DNA from: Frankiaceae bacterium
GTDB lineage: Bacteria; Actinomycetota; Actinomycetes; JAFAQI01
DNA: 45,475 nucleotides
Direction of reading: 5' to 3'
Assembly: GCA_019239875.1 (NCBI GenBank)
Contig: JAFAZI010000002.1
Span: 1 to 45,475 of the forward strand
The position numbers were made by a program, and so were the translations under genes. Shown in pieces: positions 9,086 to 17,888 of the stretch. The notes beneath the pieces were generated by a model. It had not been told where the DNA came from. It searched no databases and worked only from the letters and a program-made list of their open reading frames with translations. The first letter of the stretch is position 1; the number at the start of each line of letters is the position of its first letter.

Positions 9086-10057
9086 GTGGATCTCAAGCCG
9101 AACGCGGATCAGCAGCAGCTGATCGACGCGTTCGCTGGGCTGTACGCGGACCTCGCGAGCACCGACCGCGTGTCCGCGGCGGAGCCTTCCGGCCATGACG
9201 CCGCCTTGTGGCAACAGCTGGTCGCGATCGGGGCGGTCGAGATGGCGTTGCCGGACTCCGGCGCCGGGCTGATCGAGCTGGCGCTCGTCGCCGAGCAGCA
9301 CGGCCGGTACCTCGCGCCGGCTCCGATGATCGAGGCGCAGGTGGCGGCTCGGCTCCTCGCCCAGGTGGGCGGCGAGCCGTCGGATCGGCTCACCACGCTT
9401 GCGGTCCGCCCCGCGGTCGGCGGTCGCGCGGAGCTCGTCCCGGCAGGAGCCGTCGCCGACGACGCGCTCATGCTCGACGGTGACCGCCTGCTCCTGGTGC
9501 CGCTCACGGGACGGGCGACGGCGGTGGCGAACCTCGGCTGCCTCCCGCTTGCCGACGTCGATGACATCGGAGGTGGCGCGGTTCTCGCGACCGGAGCGCC
9601 AGCGGTGTCGGCCTTCGAAGCCGCCGTCGATGAGTGGCGGGTGCTGACCGCAGCGGCGCTGTCCGGCCTCGCGGCGGCTGCGCTCGAGATAGGTGTCGCC
9701 TACGTGAAGGAGCGGACCGCATTCGACCGACCGCTCGGGGCGTTCCAAGGCGTGGCGCACCGCCTCGCGGACCGCGCCAGTGAAGTCGACGGCGCGCAGC
9801 TGCTCGCACGAGAGGCAGCCTGGGCACACGGCGAGGAGCCAGAACGGTTCGCCGAGCTCGCAGCGATGGCTCTCGGCTTCGCGGCCGAGACCGCGGCCGA
9901 CACGACGTGGCACGCGCTGCACTTTCACGGCGGCTACGGCTTCATGCTCGAGTACCCGATCCAGATGTACTTCCGGCGCGCGCGTACGTGGGGCGCCGTA
10001 CTGGAGTCCCCGGCGGAGAGCTACCGCCGCGTGACCGATGTGCGCGGGGCGGCCTGA
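9086..10057 (+). CDS. Acyl-CoA dehydrogenase, short partner subunit (third pair)
   Basis: A 323-residue shortened acyl-CoA dehydrogenase. The C-terminal domain holds RTAFDRPLGAFQGVAHRLAD and the HGGYGFMLEYPIQMYFRRAR segment, whose Glu occupies the position used as alternative catalytic base in some heteromeric FadE enzymes. The GTG start at 9086 follows AGAGGGGG at good spacing. Its stop overlaps the start of the next dehydrogenase (TGATG), so this is the third coupled pair in the window. It begins a unit that also includes the enoyl-CoA hydratase. Confidence 0.88.
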   Translation: MDLKPNADQQQLIDAFAGLYADLASTDRVSAAEPSGHDAALWQQLVAIGAVEMALPDSGAGLIELALVAEQHGRYLAPAPMIEAQVAARLLAQVGGEPSDRLTTLAVRPAVGGRAELVPAGAVADDALMLDGDRLLLVPLTGRATAVANLGCLPLADVDDIGGGAVLATGAPAVSAFEAAVDEWRVLTAAALSGLAAAALEIGVAYVKERTAFDRPLGAFQGVAHRLADRASEVDGAQLLAREAAWAHGEEPERFAELAAMALGFAAETAADTTWHALHFHGGYGFMLEYPIQMYFRRARTWGAVLESPAESYRRVTDVRGAA

Positions 10058-11205
10058 TGGACTTCCGGCTGGGCGAGAAGGCAGAGCTGCTCCGCAAGGA
10101 GACGATCGAGTTCCTCGACGAGCACCTGACCGAGGAGATCCTCGAGGGCTGTCACGCAACCGGCGTGAACCACGACGTCGAATTCGCGAAAGCGGTGCGG
10201 GACCGAGGCTGGCTCACGATGGGCTGGTCAGTCGAGGACGGTGGCGATGGTCGCGACCCGCTCGAGCTGATCGCGTACGGCGAGGAGATGCACCGGCGTA
10301 ACGCGCCGATGTACGCGATCGGTACGACGATGGGCATCGCCCATCTGATCCAGAAGCTTGGCACCGACGAGCAGCAGCGCGAGATCATCCCGAAGGCGCT
10401 CAACGCCGAGATCGTGATCGCGCTCGGCTTCACTGAGCCGGAGAACGGATCAGACGCAGCAGCGGCAGCGACTCGCGCGGTGCGCACCGGCGACGGCTGG
10501 ACCATCAACGGCTCGAAGATGTTTACGACGAACGCGCACATCGCGGACTACGTGTTCATGCTGGCGCGGACTAACCCCGACGTGTCGAAACACCGCGGGC
10601 TGACGACCTTCCTCGTCCCGCTCGACCAGCCGGGGGTGGAGGTCCAGGCGGTGCGCACGATGTCCGGCGAGCGGACGAACATCACCTTCTACAACGACGT
10701 CTTCGTCGCCGACAAGTGGCGGATCGGCGAGGTCGACGGCGGCTGGACCGTCATGGCGACCGCCTTCCTGACGGAGCACAGCGCGAGCTTCCATGCCGAG
10801 CAGTGGCGGCTGGTCGAGGCGTTCGAGCGTTGGGCACGTGAGAGCGGGCGGCTTCGCGACGGTGACGTGGCGGCGCGGATCGGGAAGTCGCACACCGAGT
10901 TCGAGGTCTCGACCTTGCTCCAGCGCCGCGCTGCGTGGGCGGCGTCCGAGGGTCTCGACGCGCATGGCCTCGGCTCGATGTCGAAGCTGTTCTCCACTGA
11001 GCGGCTCGAGCAACAAGCGAATGAGACGCTGTCGCTCGTGGGCCCAGACGGTCTGCGTGCGCGCGGCGACGACACCGCCGTACAACGAGGAACCATCGAG
11101 CACATGGTCCGGCACGCGAAAGGTACGACGATCTATGCCGGCACCAGCGAGATTCAGCGCAACATCATCGGCCAGCATGTACTCGGCCTGCCGCGTTCGT
11201 ACTAA
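10057..11205 (+). CDS. Acyl-CoA dehydrogenase, long partner subunit (third pair)
   Basis: A 382-residue acyl-CoA dehydrogenase with GFTEPENGSD, NGSKMFTTNAHIAD and a C-terminal IYAGTSEIQRNIIGQHVLGLP; the canonical catalytic Glu position is Ala. The ATG at 10057 overlaps the upstream stop and avoids the longer frame in the track. It should act with the 9086 product, supplying the unsaturated substrate for the enoyl-CoA hydratase encoded 15 bp downstream. Confidence 0.9.
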   Translation: MDFRLGEKAELLRKETIEFLDEHLTEEILEGCHATGVNHDVEFAKAVRDRGWLTMGWSVEDGGDGRDPLELIAYGEEMHRRNAPMYAIGTTMGIAHLIQKLGTDEQQREIIPKALNAEIVIALGFTEPENGSDAAAAATRAVRTGDGWTINGSKMFTTNAHIADYVFMLARTNPDVSKHRGLTTFLVPLDQPGVEVQAVRTMSGERTNITFYNDVFVADKWRIGEVDGGWTVMATAFLTEHSASFHAEQWRLVEAFERWARESGRLRDGDVAARIGKSHTEFEVSTLLQRRAAWAASEGLDAHGLGSMSKLFSTERLEQQANETLSLVGPDGLRARGDDTAVQRGTIEHMVRHAKGTTIYAGTSEIQRNIIGQHVLGLPRSY

Positions 11206-11220
11206 TCACTAGGAGAACCC

Positions 11221-12036
11221 GTGAGTGACGACCTCGTCCTCTATGACGTCGCCGACCGAGTCGCGACCATCACCCTGAACCGTCCGGAGGCCGCGAACGC
11301 GCAGAACCCGGCGTTGCTCGACGCGCTGGATGCGGCGTGGACCCGCGCCGGGGAGGACCCGGGAGTCCAGGTGATCGTGCTGCGCGGCGCTGGCAAGCAC
11401 TTCTCGGCCGGTCACGATCTGAAGGGCGGGGACGGCACCGAGGACAGCGGCGGCGAGCAGAAGTGGACCGTCGAGCGGATCTACGAGTACGAGACGCGCC
11501 GCTACATCGGCTACTCGTTGAAGTGGCGCAACAACCCCAAGCCCTCGATCGCCGCTGTGCAGGGCGTGTGCATCGCCGGCGGCCTGCTGCTCGCCTGGCC
11601 CTGCGACCTGATCGTCGCGGCTGACAACGCAAAGTTCTCGGACCCGGTCGCGGCGATGGGTATCGGCGGCGTCGAGTACCACGGCCACACGTGGGAGCTC
11701 GGTGCCCGGCTGGCGAAGGAGATCCTGTTCACCGGGCGGGCGATCACGGCCGAGGAAGCGCGCGCCGTGGGCATGGTGAACCGTGTCGTGCCACTCGACG
11801 AGCTCGAGTCGGCGACCCGTGAGCTCGCGGTGCAGATCGCGAAGCAGCCCACATGGGCGTTGCGGATGGCGAAGCGCGCCGTCAACCAGACCCTCGACGT
11901 GCAGGGCTTCACGACCGCGGTCCAGGCGGTGTTCGACATTCACACCCTCGGCCACGGCAACGCCATGACGGTCGCCGGGTACCCGATCTTGGTCGATCTG
12001 GAACACATGAAGGGCGAAATCGCCGCAAAGAGCTAG
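11221..12036 (+). CDS. Enoyl-CoA hydratase/isomerase (crotonase family)
   Basis: A 271-residue crotonase-fold protein. The first oxyanion-hole segment is GAGKHFSAGHDLKG and the second is QGVCIAGGLLLAWPCDLIVA. The N-terminus is preceded by AGGAG six bases before the GTG. A family Glu normally used for hydration is not in its usual place (SDPVAAMGIGG), so hydrolase or isomerase chemistry is also possible. It sits directly after the third dehydrogenase pair and would process its product. Confidence 0.88.
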   Translation: MSDDLVLYDVADRVATITLNRPEAANAQNPALLDALDAAWTRAGEDPGVQVIVLRGAGKHFSAGHDLKGGDGTEDSGGEQKWTVERIYEYETRRYIGYSLKWRNNPKPSIAAVQGVCIAGGLLLAWPCDLIVAADNAKFSDPVAAMGIGGVEYHGHTWELGARLAKEILFTGRAITAEEARAVGMVNRVVPLDELESATRELAVQIAKQPTWALRMAKRAVNQTLDVQGFTTAVQAVFDIHTLGHGNAMTVAGYPILVDLEHMKGEIAAKS

Positions 12037-12107
12037 CGCAACTCAGGTTCCACAGGGGTAGGCCCGAGGTATAGACGACGGCAACCTCTCGTGGAAGGCT
12101 CAGCGGC

Positions 12108-13121
12108 GTGCGAATCCGACGGATGCGTGACGGCATCTCGTCGTGGCTGAAAGGCCACCACCGTTACGCCACGCCTGGCGGGATCGTCGCGGCGGTGCTG
12201 CTGGGCGCCGCGCTCGCGGGCGGGGCACTCGCCGGTGTGGGCTGGGCAGCGGGCTACGGGCGGGTCTGGCAGCTGGTCGATGACGCGAACTGGGTGTGGC
12301 TGCCGGTCGCGGTCGGCTGCGTGTTCGTGAGCCACGTCGGTTACACACTTGCCTATCGGGAAGTGGCACAGATCCAGAACGGGCCGCGGGTCTCCGTCGG
12401 GCTCGCGGGAATGTCCGTCCTGGCCGGCTTCGGGATGCTGATCCCGCGGGCCGGGTTCCGCATGGACCAGGCGATCCTCGAGGAGCACGGCTTCTCGGGC
12501 GATGCGGCGCGCGGGGTCGTGCGCCGGCTCGGGATGCTGGAGTACGCGATCCTCGGGCCGACCACCCTCGTCGCGGCGGTCGTGTTGCTCATCGAGCACT
12601 TCCACTCGGAGGGCGGCGTCCTGCTCTCATGGGTGGTCGGCGTGCCGGCCGGCAGCGCGATCGCACTGTTGCTGATCGCCAACCGCGAGCGGCTCCCACA
12701 GAAGGGCAAGGTCTGGACCGAGCTTCGCTGCGTGCTCGATGCCGTCGCCTCACTGCGGGCGCTGGCCCAATGCGCGACTGGCCTGCTCGCGATCGTCGGC
12801 ATGGCGATGTACTGGGCCGCTGACATCACGGCGCTCGGGGCGTGCCTTGCCGTCGTACAGCACGAGGTGCCACCGGCGGTGTTGATCGTCGGCTACGCCA
12901 CCGGGTACGCGATGACCCGGCGGAGCCTGCCGTTCGCGGGCGCCGGGGCGGCTGAGGCGTTGATGCCGTTCGCGATGCACTGGATGTCGGTGCCGCTGGC
13001 CGCCGCAGTGTTCGCGGTGTTCGCCTACCGGGTGTGCAACCTGTGGCTGCCACTTGCGCCCGCGGCCCTGGCGCTGCGGCGGCTCCGCAACCTCCCGGTG
13101 CTGCTGCCTTCCACGGCCTGA
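12108..13121 (+). CDS. Multi-pass membrane protein, lysylphosphatidylglycerol-synthase transmembrane-like
   Basis: A 337-residue integral membrane protein with about eight hydrophobic segments, for example IVAAVLLGAALAGGALAGV near the N-terminus. The overall pattern, including the RAGFRMDQAIL and late SLPFAGAGAAEALMPFAM segments, resembles the membrane flippase-like half of MprF/UPF0104 proteins (YbhN type) without the catalytic soluble domain. A link to the catabolic genes is not evident. The GTG start follows TCAGCGGC, a weak ribosome-binding site. Confidence 0.65.
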   Translation: MRIRRMRDGISSWLKGHHRYATPGGIVAAVLLGAALAGGALAGVGWAAGYGRVWQLVDDANWVWLPVAVGCVFVSHVGYTLAYREVAQIQNGPRVSVGLAGMSVLAGFGMLIPRAGFRMDQAILEEHGFSGDAARGVVRRLGMLEYAILGPTTLVAAVVLLIEHFHSEGGVLLSWVVGVPAGSAIALLLIANRERLPQKGKVWTELRCVLDAVASLRALAQCATGLLAIVGMAMYWAADITALGACLAVVQHEVPPAVLIVGYATGYAMTRRSLPFAGAGAAEALMPFAMHWMSVPLAAAVFAVFAYRVCNLWLPLAPAALALRRLRNLPVLLPSTA

Positions 13122-13149
13122 TCGCCCACCGGCGTCGCGCGCGTTCTGT

Positions 13150-13230
13150 CGCACTGATGGGCCATGCACCGCCCAAGTCCCGCACTGATGGGCCATGCAC
13201 CACCCAAGTCCCGCACTGATGGGCCATGCG
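13150..13230. repeat. 31-bp tandem repeat, about 2.6 copies
   Basis: Units at 13150-13180, 13181-13211 and a partial third from 13212 begin CGCACTGATGGGCCATGC and differ at only one or two positions. They fill the gap between convergent genes. They may act as a transcription end or be slippage-generated; no function can be read. Confidence 0.85.
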
Positions 13231-13234
13231 CGGC

Positions 13235-14068
13235 TCAGGTCGCGGGCTGCTCCAGCAGACGGACCATCGACTCCTGGGCGAAGCTCGCGACCAGGCGGCC
13301 GTCGGCGGTCCAGACGTCGCCGCGCCCGAAGACCCGGCCGCCGGACAGCACAGGGGCGACCTGGTCGACGAGCACCCAGTCGGTCAGCCTGAACGGCTGG
13401 TGGAACCACAGCGAGTGTGTGGTCACCGCAGAGTGGAACGCCCGGCCGGTGTCCGCCTGCGACAGGCCCGCGATCGGCAGCAGCGCCGTACCGATCACCG
13501 TCAAGTCGGTCGAGTGGGCGAGCAGCGCCTGGTGGGTCCACGTCGAGTCGTCAGTGATCGCCTCGGCCGGCACTCGCATCCAGAACTGGAAGGCGGGCGG
13601 GCCGGTGACGGCGCCATCGTTGAGGTCGACGCCGCCGACGACGCGGATTTCCCACGGGATCATGTCGATGACCACGGGTACGGCGTCCTCGGGCGACCCC
13701 GTTGACGGGGGAGTCGGCGGGTTCTCGAGCCCGGCCTCCGGAAGGTGCAACGAGGCAGCCGCGGCACTGATCAATTTGCCGGCCTGGGTCAGCTCGACCC
13801 CCATGGTCGCGAAGGTGCGTCCCACGTGGCGCTCGTCGACCGCGTAGGTGATCGGCATCGAGACATCTCCCTCGCGGGGGAAGTACTGCACGAGGGACTT
13901 CAGCGACTTGTCTCCGGCGTGAGCGCGGAGCGCCTGGATCGTCTGGGCCAGCAGCTGGCCGCCGAAGACCCGGCGGTAGTCGAGGGCGAGGTTCTCACCT
14001 TCGAGCCGACCCCCTTCTGCGGGCCGCAGCGCGAGACACGAGATCAGGTTCGCGAGGTCGAAAGCCAC
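13235..14068 (-). CDS. Acyl-CoA thioesterase II (TesB-like, double hotdog)
   Basis: A 277-residue TesB-type thioesterase. The N-terminal hotdog has DYRRVFGGQLLAQTIQALRA, a family signature, and the second half has RVFGRGDVWTADGRLVASFAQE near the C-terminus. It would hydrolyse medium or long acyl-CoA to free acid and CoA, keeping the CoA pool available. It is transcribed divergently from the amidohydrolase operon with about 200 bp between them. Confidence 0.9.
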   Translation of the reverse strand: MAFDLANLISCLALRPAEGGRLEGENLALDYRRVFGGQLLAQTIQALRAHAGDKSLKSLVQYFPREGDVSMPITYAVDERHVGRTFATMGVELTQAGKLISAAAASLHLPEAGLENPPTPPSTGSPEDAVPVVIDMIPWEIRVVGGVDLNDGAVTGPPAFQFWMRVPAEAITDDSTWTHQALLAHSTDLTVIGTALLPIAGLSQADTGRAFHSAVTTHSLWFHQPFRLTDWVLVDQVAPVLSGGRVFGRGDVWTADGRLVASFAQESMVRLLEQPAT

Positions 14069-14196
14069 GACGCACGTTAACAGGATTCACGCAATTTGAG
14101 AAAGCCGTTCTCGCCAGAAGTCGTCCGATGCACGCTCGATTGCGGCAATCCCGGCGGGTCGACCGGTTTCGACCCTAGCCACGTCGTACCCAGGGT

Positions 14197-14208
14197 GGTA
14201 ACGTCATT
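14197..14208 (+). promoter_or_regulatory. Shared GGTAMCGTCATT promoter/operator motif, copy 3
   Basis: GGTAACGTCATT occurs 59 bp before the amidohydrolase start, in the divergent gap with the thioesterase gene. It is identical to the copy at 9042 over 12 bp. If it contains the -10 box (TAACGT), the 5' leader would be about 50 nt and contain the GAGGGAG ribosome-binding site. Confidence 0.5.
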
Positions 14209-14266
14209 TCCATCTTTGGCAAGAGTCGCTCTTGCTCCAGCACCACCTCCGACGAGGGAGAGTTCT

Positions 14267-15466
14267 ATGCCGTCGCGCGAGCTCGCTTTTCCGGTCTTCG
14301 ATGCCGACAACCACTTCTACGAGCCTCGCGAGGCCCTCACGAAGTTCCTGCCCGACCATGCCAAGAACGCCATCGACTACGTCGAGGTGCGGGGCCGCAC
14401 GAAGATCGTCGTGCGGGGCGTGATCAGCGACTACATCCCGAACCCGACGTTCGACGTGGTCGCCCGGCCGGGTGCGCAGGAGGACTACTACCGCCACGGC
14501 AACCCCGAGGGGAAGTCCTTCCGCGAGGTGATGGGCGAGCCCATGAAGGCGATCCCGGCCTTCCGTGAGCCCAAGGCTCGCCTCGAGGTGATGGACGACC
14601 TCGGCTTGAACTACAGCCTGATGTTCCCGACCCTCGCGAGCCTGGTCGAGGAGCGGATGAAGGACGACCCCGAGCTCACCCACGACGTGGTCCACGCGCT
14701 CAACGAGTGGATGTACGAGCAGTGGACCTTCGATTACGAGGGCCGGATCTTCTCGACCCCGGTCATCACGCTGCCGATCGTCGACCGCGCGCTCGAAGAG
14801 CTGCAGTGGTGCCTGGAGCGCGGCGCCAAGACGGTGCTCGTGCGCCCGGCTCCGGTGCCCAGCCTCAACGGTGGCTCGCGCTCGTTCGGCTTCGAGGAGT
14901 TCGACCCGTTCTGGCAGGCCTGCGTCGAGGCCGGTATCCCCGTTTCAATGCACGCGTCGGACTCCGGGTACGCCGAGCTGCTGAACACCTGGGAGCCGGC
15001 GAAGGAGTTCCTGCCGTTCCGCCCGACCAGCTTCCGGATGGCGGCGATGGGTCACCGTCCGATCGTCGACGCGATGATGGCGCTGAACTGCCACGGCGCA
15101 CTCACCCGCAACCCGGACGTTCGCATCCTGTCGATCGAGAACGGCGCCGCCTGGGTTCCGGGGATGCTCAGCGACCTCAGCAGCGTCTACAAGAAGATGC
15201 CGCAGGAGTTCCTCGAGGACCCGGTCGCCGCGTTCAAGCGCTGCGTCTACATCAGCCCGTTCTGGGAGGACAACTTCCTCGACATCGTCGAGCTGATGGG
15301 CGCGGACCGCGTCGTGTTCGGTTCGGACTGGCCGCACCCGGAGGGCCTGCAGGACCCGATCAGCTACGTCGACGACCTGGCCGGCCTGCCGCAGGCTGAC
15401 GTCGAGCGCATCATGGGCGGCAACATGTGCGAGCTGTTCAAGATCAACGTCCCCGTCAACGCGTGA
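14267..15466 (+). CDS. Amidohydrolase-family (amidohydrolase_2) metalloenzyme
   Basis: A 399-residue TIM-barrel hydrolase. The N-terminal metal motif is FDADNHFYEP, a barrel His lies in SMHASDSG, and GSDWPHPEG near the C-terminus gives the metal-bound Asp. Such proteins are common in actinobacterial CoA-dependent catabolic clusters and may open rings or decarboxylate. ATG 14267 follows GAGGGAG; the longer track frame begins in the promoter region. First gene of a unit with CoA-transferase, P450 and aldehyde dehydrogenase, all overlapping by 4 bp. A second family member is at 25092. Confidence 0.88.
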   Translation: MPSRELAFPVFDADNHFYEPREALTKFLPDHAKNAIDYVEVRGRTKIVVRGVISDYIPNPTFDVVARPGAQEDYYRHGNPEGKSFREVMGEPMKAIPAFREPKARLEVMDDLGLNYSLMFPTLASLVEERMKDDPELTHDVVHALNEWMYEQWTFDYEGRIFSTPVITLPIVDRALEELQWCLERGAKTVLVRPAPVPSLNGGSRSFGFEEFDPFWQACVEAGIPVSMHASDSGYAELLNTWEPAKEFLPFRPTSFRMAAMGHRPIVDAMMALNCHGALTRNPDVRILSIENGAAWVPGMLSDLSSVYKKMPQEFLEDPVAAFKRCVYISPFWEDNFLDIVELMGADRVVFGSDWPHPEGLQDPISYVDDLAGLPQADVERIMGGNMCELFKINVPVNA

Positions 15467-16683
15467 CCGCGGCACTGGAGGGCGTGAAGGTCCTCGAGGT
15501 CGCAGCTTGGACGTTCGTGCCGGCCGCCGGCGCGGTGCTTGCCGAGTGGGGCGCCGACGTCATCAAGGTCGAGCCGCGTGACGGCGGCGACCCGCAGCGC
15601 GGGCTGATCTCGATGGGTCTGGTGCCGGCCGGGCGCGGCGGCGTCAACTACATGATCGAGGTGCCGAACCGCGGCAAGAAGTCGATCGGCATCGACCTGA
15701 AGACTGAGGGCGGCCGTGAGGTGCTGCTCAAGCTCGCGGAGCAGGCCGACGTCTTCCTCACCAACTACTTGCCGAGCGCGCGCAAGAAGTTCGGGATCGA
15801 CGTCGAGGACATCCGCGCCGTCAACCCGGACATCATCTATGTCCGTGGCTCAGGTCACGGCACGCAGGGCCCGGACGCCGACAAGCCCGGGTACGACGGC
15901 GTGTCCTACTGGTCACGTGGCGGCGTCGGATACGCCCTGACGCCGAGCGACATGACCGACGGCATCGTCGCCCCGCGGCCCGCCTTCGGTGACGTGATGG
16001 GGGGCATGACCATCGCGGGTGGGGTGGCGGCTGCCCTCTACAAGCGCAAGGCGACCGGTGAGACCTCCGTCGTCGACGTGTCGCTGCTGTCGGTCGCGGC
16101 CTGGAACCTCGGGCCGGATGCGACCAGCTCGAAGCTCTACGACAAGCCGCCGATCCCGTCGTTCAACCGGGCCGAGGCGCCGAACCCGCTCGTCGGCAAC
16201 TACAAGACCAAGGACGGCCGGTTCATCACGCTGATGATGCTCCAGCTCGAGCGGTTCTTCGCCGAGGTGTGCACGATCATCGGTCACCCGGAGCTCGTCA
16301 CCGACGAGCGCTTCGCCGAGCCGATGGAACGGTTCAACAACCGGGCTGAGCTGATCAAGATCTTCGACGAGGAGTTTGCGTCGCGCACGTTCGCGGAGTG
16401 GCAGGAAGCGCTCAAACCGCTGTCGGGAGCGTGGGGGCCGGTCCAGAACGCCTTCGAGCTGCATGACGACCCGGACGTCATCGCCAACGGCTACATACCG
16501 ATGATCACGTCGATGCAGGGGGAGAAGTTCGCGATGCCCGTGAATCCCGTGCAGTTCGACGAAGAGCACGTCGTCCCTCCGGGAGCCCCGGAACACGGCC
16601 AGCACACCGAGGAGATCCTTCTCGACCTCGGGCTGGAGTGGGATGTCATCGCGGCCTACAAGGAGCAAGGAGCCATTCTGTGA
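15463..16683 (+). CDS. Class III CoA-transferase (CaiB/BaiF family)
   Basis: A 406-residue family III CoA-transferase. Family marks are EGVKVLEVAAWTFVPAAGA at the N-terminus, EWGADVIKVEPRDGGDPQR, NRGKKSIGIDLKTEGGRE and the DVFLTNYLPSARKKFGID block that normally contains the catalytic Asp downstream (GDVMGGMTIAGG). It would transfer CoA between a pathway acid and an acyl-CoA donor, activating substrate without ATP. GTG overlaps the amidohydrolase stop (GTGA). Confidence 0.92.
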   Translation: MTAALEGVKVLEVAAWTFVPAAGAVLAEWGADVIKVEPRDGGDPQRGLISMGLVPAGRGGVNYMIEVPNRGKKSIGIDLKTEGGREVLLKLAEQADVFLTNYLPSARKKFGIDVEDIRAVNPDIIYVRGSGHGTQGPDADKPGYDGVSYWSRGGVGYALTPSDMTDGIVAPRPAFGDVMGGMTIAGGVAAALYKRKATGETSVVDVSLLSVAAWNLGPDATSSKLYDKPPIPSFNRAEAPNPLVGNYKTKDGRFITLMMLQLERFFAEVCTIIGHPELVTDERFAEPMERFNNRAELIKIFDEEFASRTFAEWQEALKPLSGAWGPVQNAFELHDDPDVIANGYIPMITSMQGEKFAMPVNPVQFDEEHVVPPGAPEHGQHTEEILLDLGLEWDVIAAYKEQGAIL

Positions 16684-17888
16684 CCGCCCCGACCCGCGTC
16701 GAGTTCGACCCGTACTCCGACGACTTCTTCCAGCATCCGTACGAGATCTACAAGCGGATGCGCGATGAGGCGCCGGTCTACTACAGCGAGAAGTACGACT
16801 TCTACGCGCTGACCCGGCACGCCGACGTGACGGCGGCGTTCAAGGACTTCGAGACGTACTCGTCAGCCCGCGGCGTCGACCTCGCGATGGTGCAGTCGGG
16901 CCAGGTGCCGCCCGCGCCGCTGGTGATCATGCTCGACCCGCCGGATCACCGCCGGATGCGCAGCTTGGTCAACCGCGTGTTCACGCCGAACGCCGTGAAG
17001 AAGCTCGAGCCGATGGTTCGCGAGGTCATCGGTCACTACCTCGGCCAGCTCGACCCGAACGGGTTCGACGTGGTGGACGACTTCTCGGCGCTGTTCCCCT
17101 GCGAGATCATCACCCGGATGCTCGGCGTCCCCGAGGAGAACCGCCAGCAGATCCGGCTGTGGCTCGACGAGAGCCTGCACCGTGAACCCGGTCAGGTCGG
17201 CACATCGGAGGCGGGCATCGAGGCCGGCGTCGCGAGCGGCCTCATGTACTACGAGCTGATCCAGCAGCGCCGCGCCGAGCCGCAGGACGACATGATCAGC
17301 CGCTTGATCGAGGTCGAGGTCGAGCGCGAGGACGGCACGGTCACGAAGCTCGACGATGTCGAGATCACCGGCTTCGCCAGCCTGCTCGGTGGCGCCGGAG
17401 CGGAAACTGTCACCAAGCTGATCGGGAACGCGGCGGTCGCGTTCCATCAGAACCCCGACCAGTGGCAGATGCTGCTCGACGATCGCGAGCTCATCCCCGC
17501 CGCGGTCGAGGAGCTGCTGCGCTACCAGGCGCCGGCACAGTACGTCGTCCGCTGGTGCACGAAGGACGTCGAGCTGCACGGCACCACGATCCCGGCCAAC
17601 AATGCCGTGTTCGTCATCGCCGGGTCGGCCAACCGTGACGAGCGCGCCTTCCCCGATCCTGACAAGTTCGACATCCTGCGCCCGCGGGACCAGTCGATCC
17701 ACGTCGGCCTCGGCTACGGCATTCACAGCTGCCTCGGAGCGGCACTGGCCCGCATGGAGAGTCGGATCGCACTCGAGATGATGTTGGACTTCATGCCGAA
17801 GTTCGAGGTCGACATGGCGGGCTGCAAGCGCGTCGCGATGACGAACGTGGCTGGTTACAAGCACATCCCCGCGCGGGTCCTGTCATGA
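16680..17888 (+). CDS. Cytochrome P450
   Basis: A 402-residue soluble bacterial P450. The I-helix oxygen-activation segment GGAGAETV is near residues 237-244, the ExxR pair is E278/R281, and the heme-binding loop GLGYGIHSCLG places the ligand Cys at about 351. It probably hydroxylates the pathway substrate before or after CoA activation, with electrons from the ferredoxin at 8402. GTG 16680 overlaps the CoA-transferase stop and gives a standard N-terminus, whereas the longer track frame does not. Confidence 0.95.
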   Translation: MTAPTRVEFDPYSDDFFQHPYEIYKRMRDEAPVYYSEKYDFYALTRHADVTAAFKDFETYSSARGVDLAMVQSGQVPPAPLVIMLDPPDHRRMRSLVNRVFTPNAVKKLEPMVREVIGHYLGQLDPNGFDVVDDFSALFPCEIITRMLGVPEENRQQIRLWLDESLHREPGQVGTSEAGIEAGVASGLMYYELIQQRRAEPQDDMISRLIEVEVEREDGTVTKLDDVEITGFASLLGGAGAETVTKLIGNAAVAFHQNPDQWQMLLDDRELIPAAVEELLRYQAPAQYVVRWCTKDVELHGTTIPANNAVFVIAGSANRDERAFPDPDKFDILRPRDQSIHVGLGYGIHSCLGAALARMESRIALEMMLDFMPKFEVDMAGCKRVAMTNVAGYKHIPARVLS

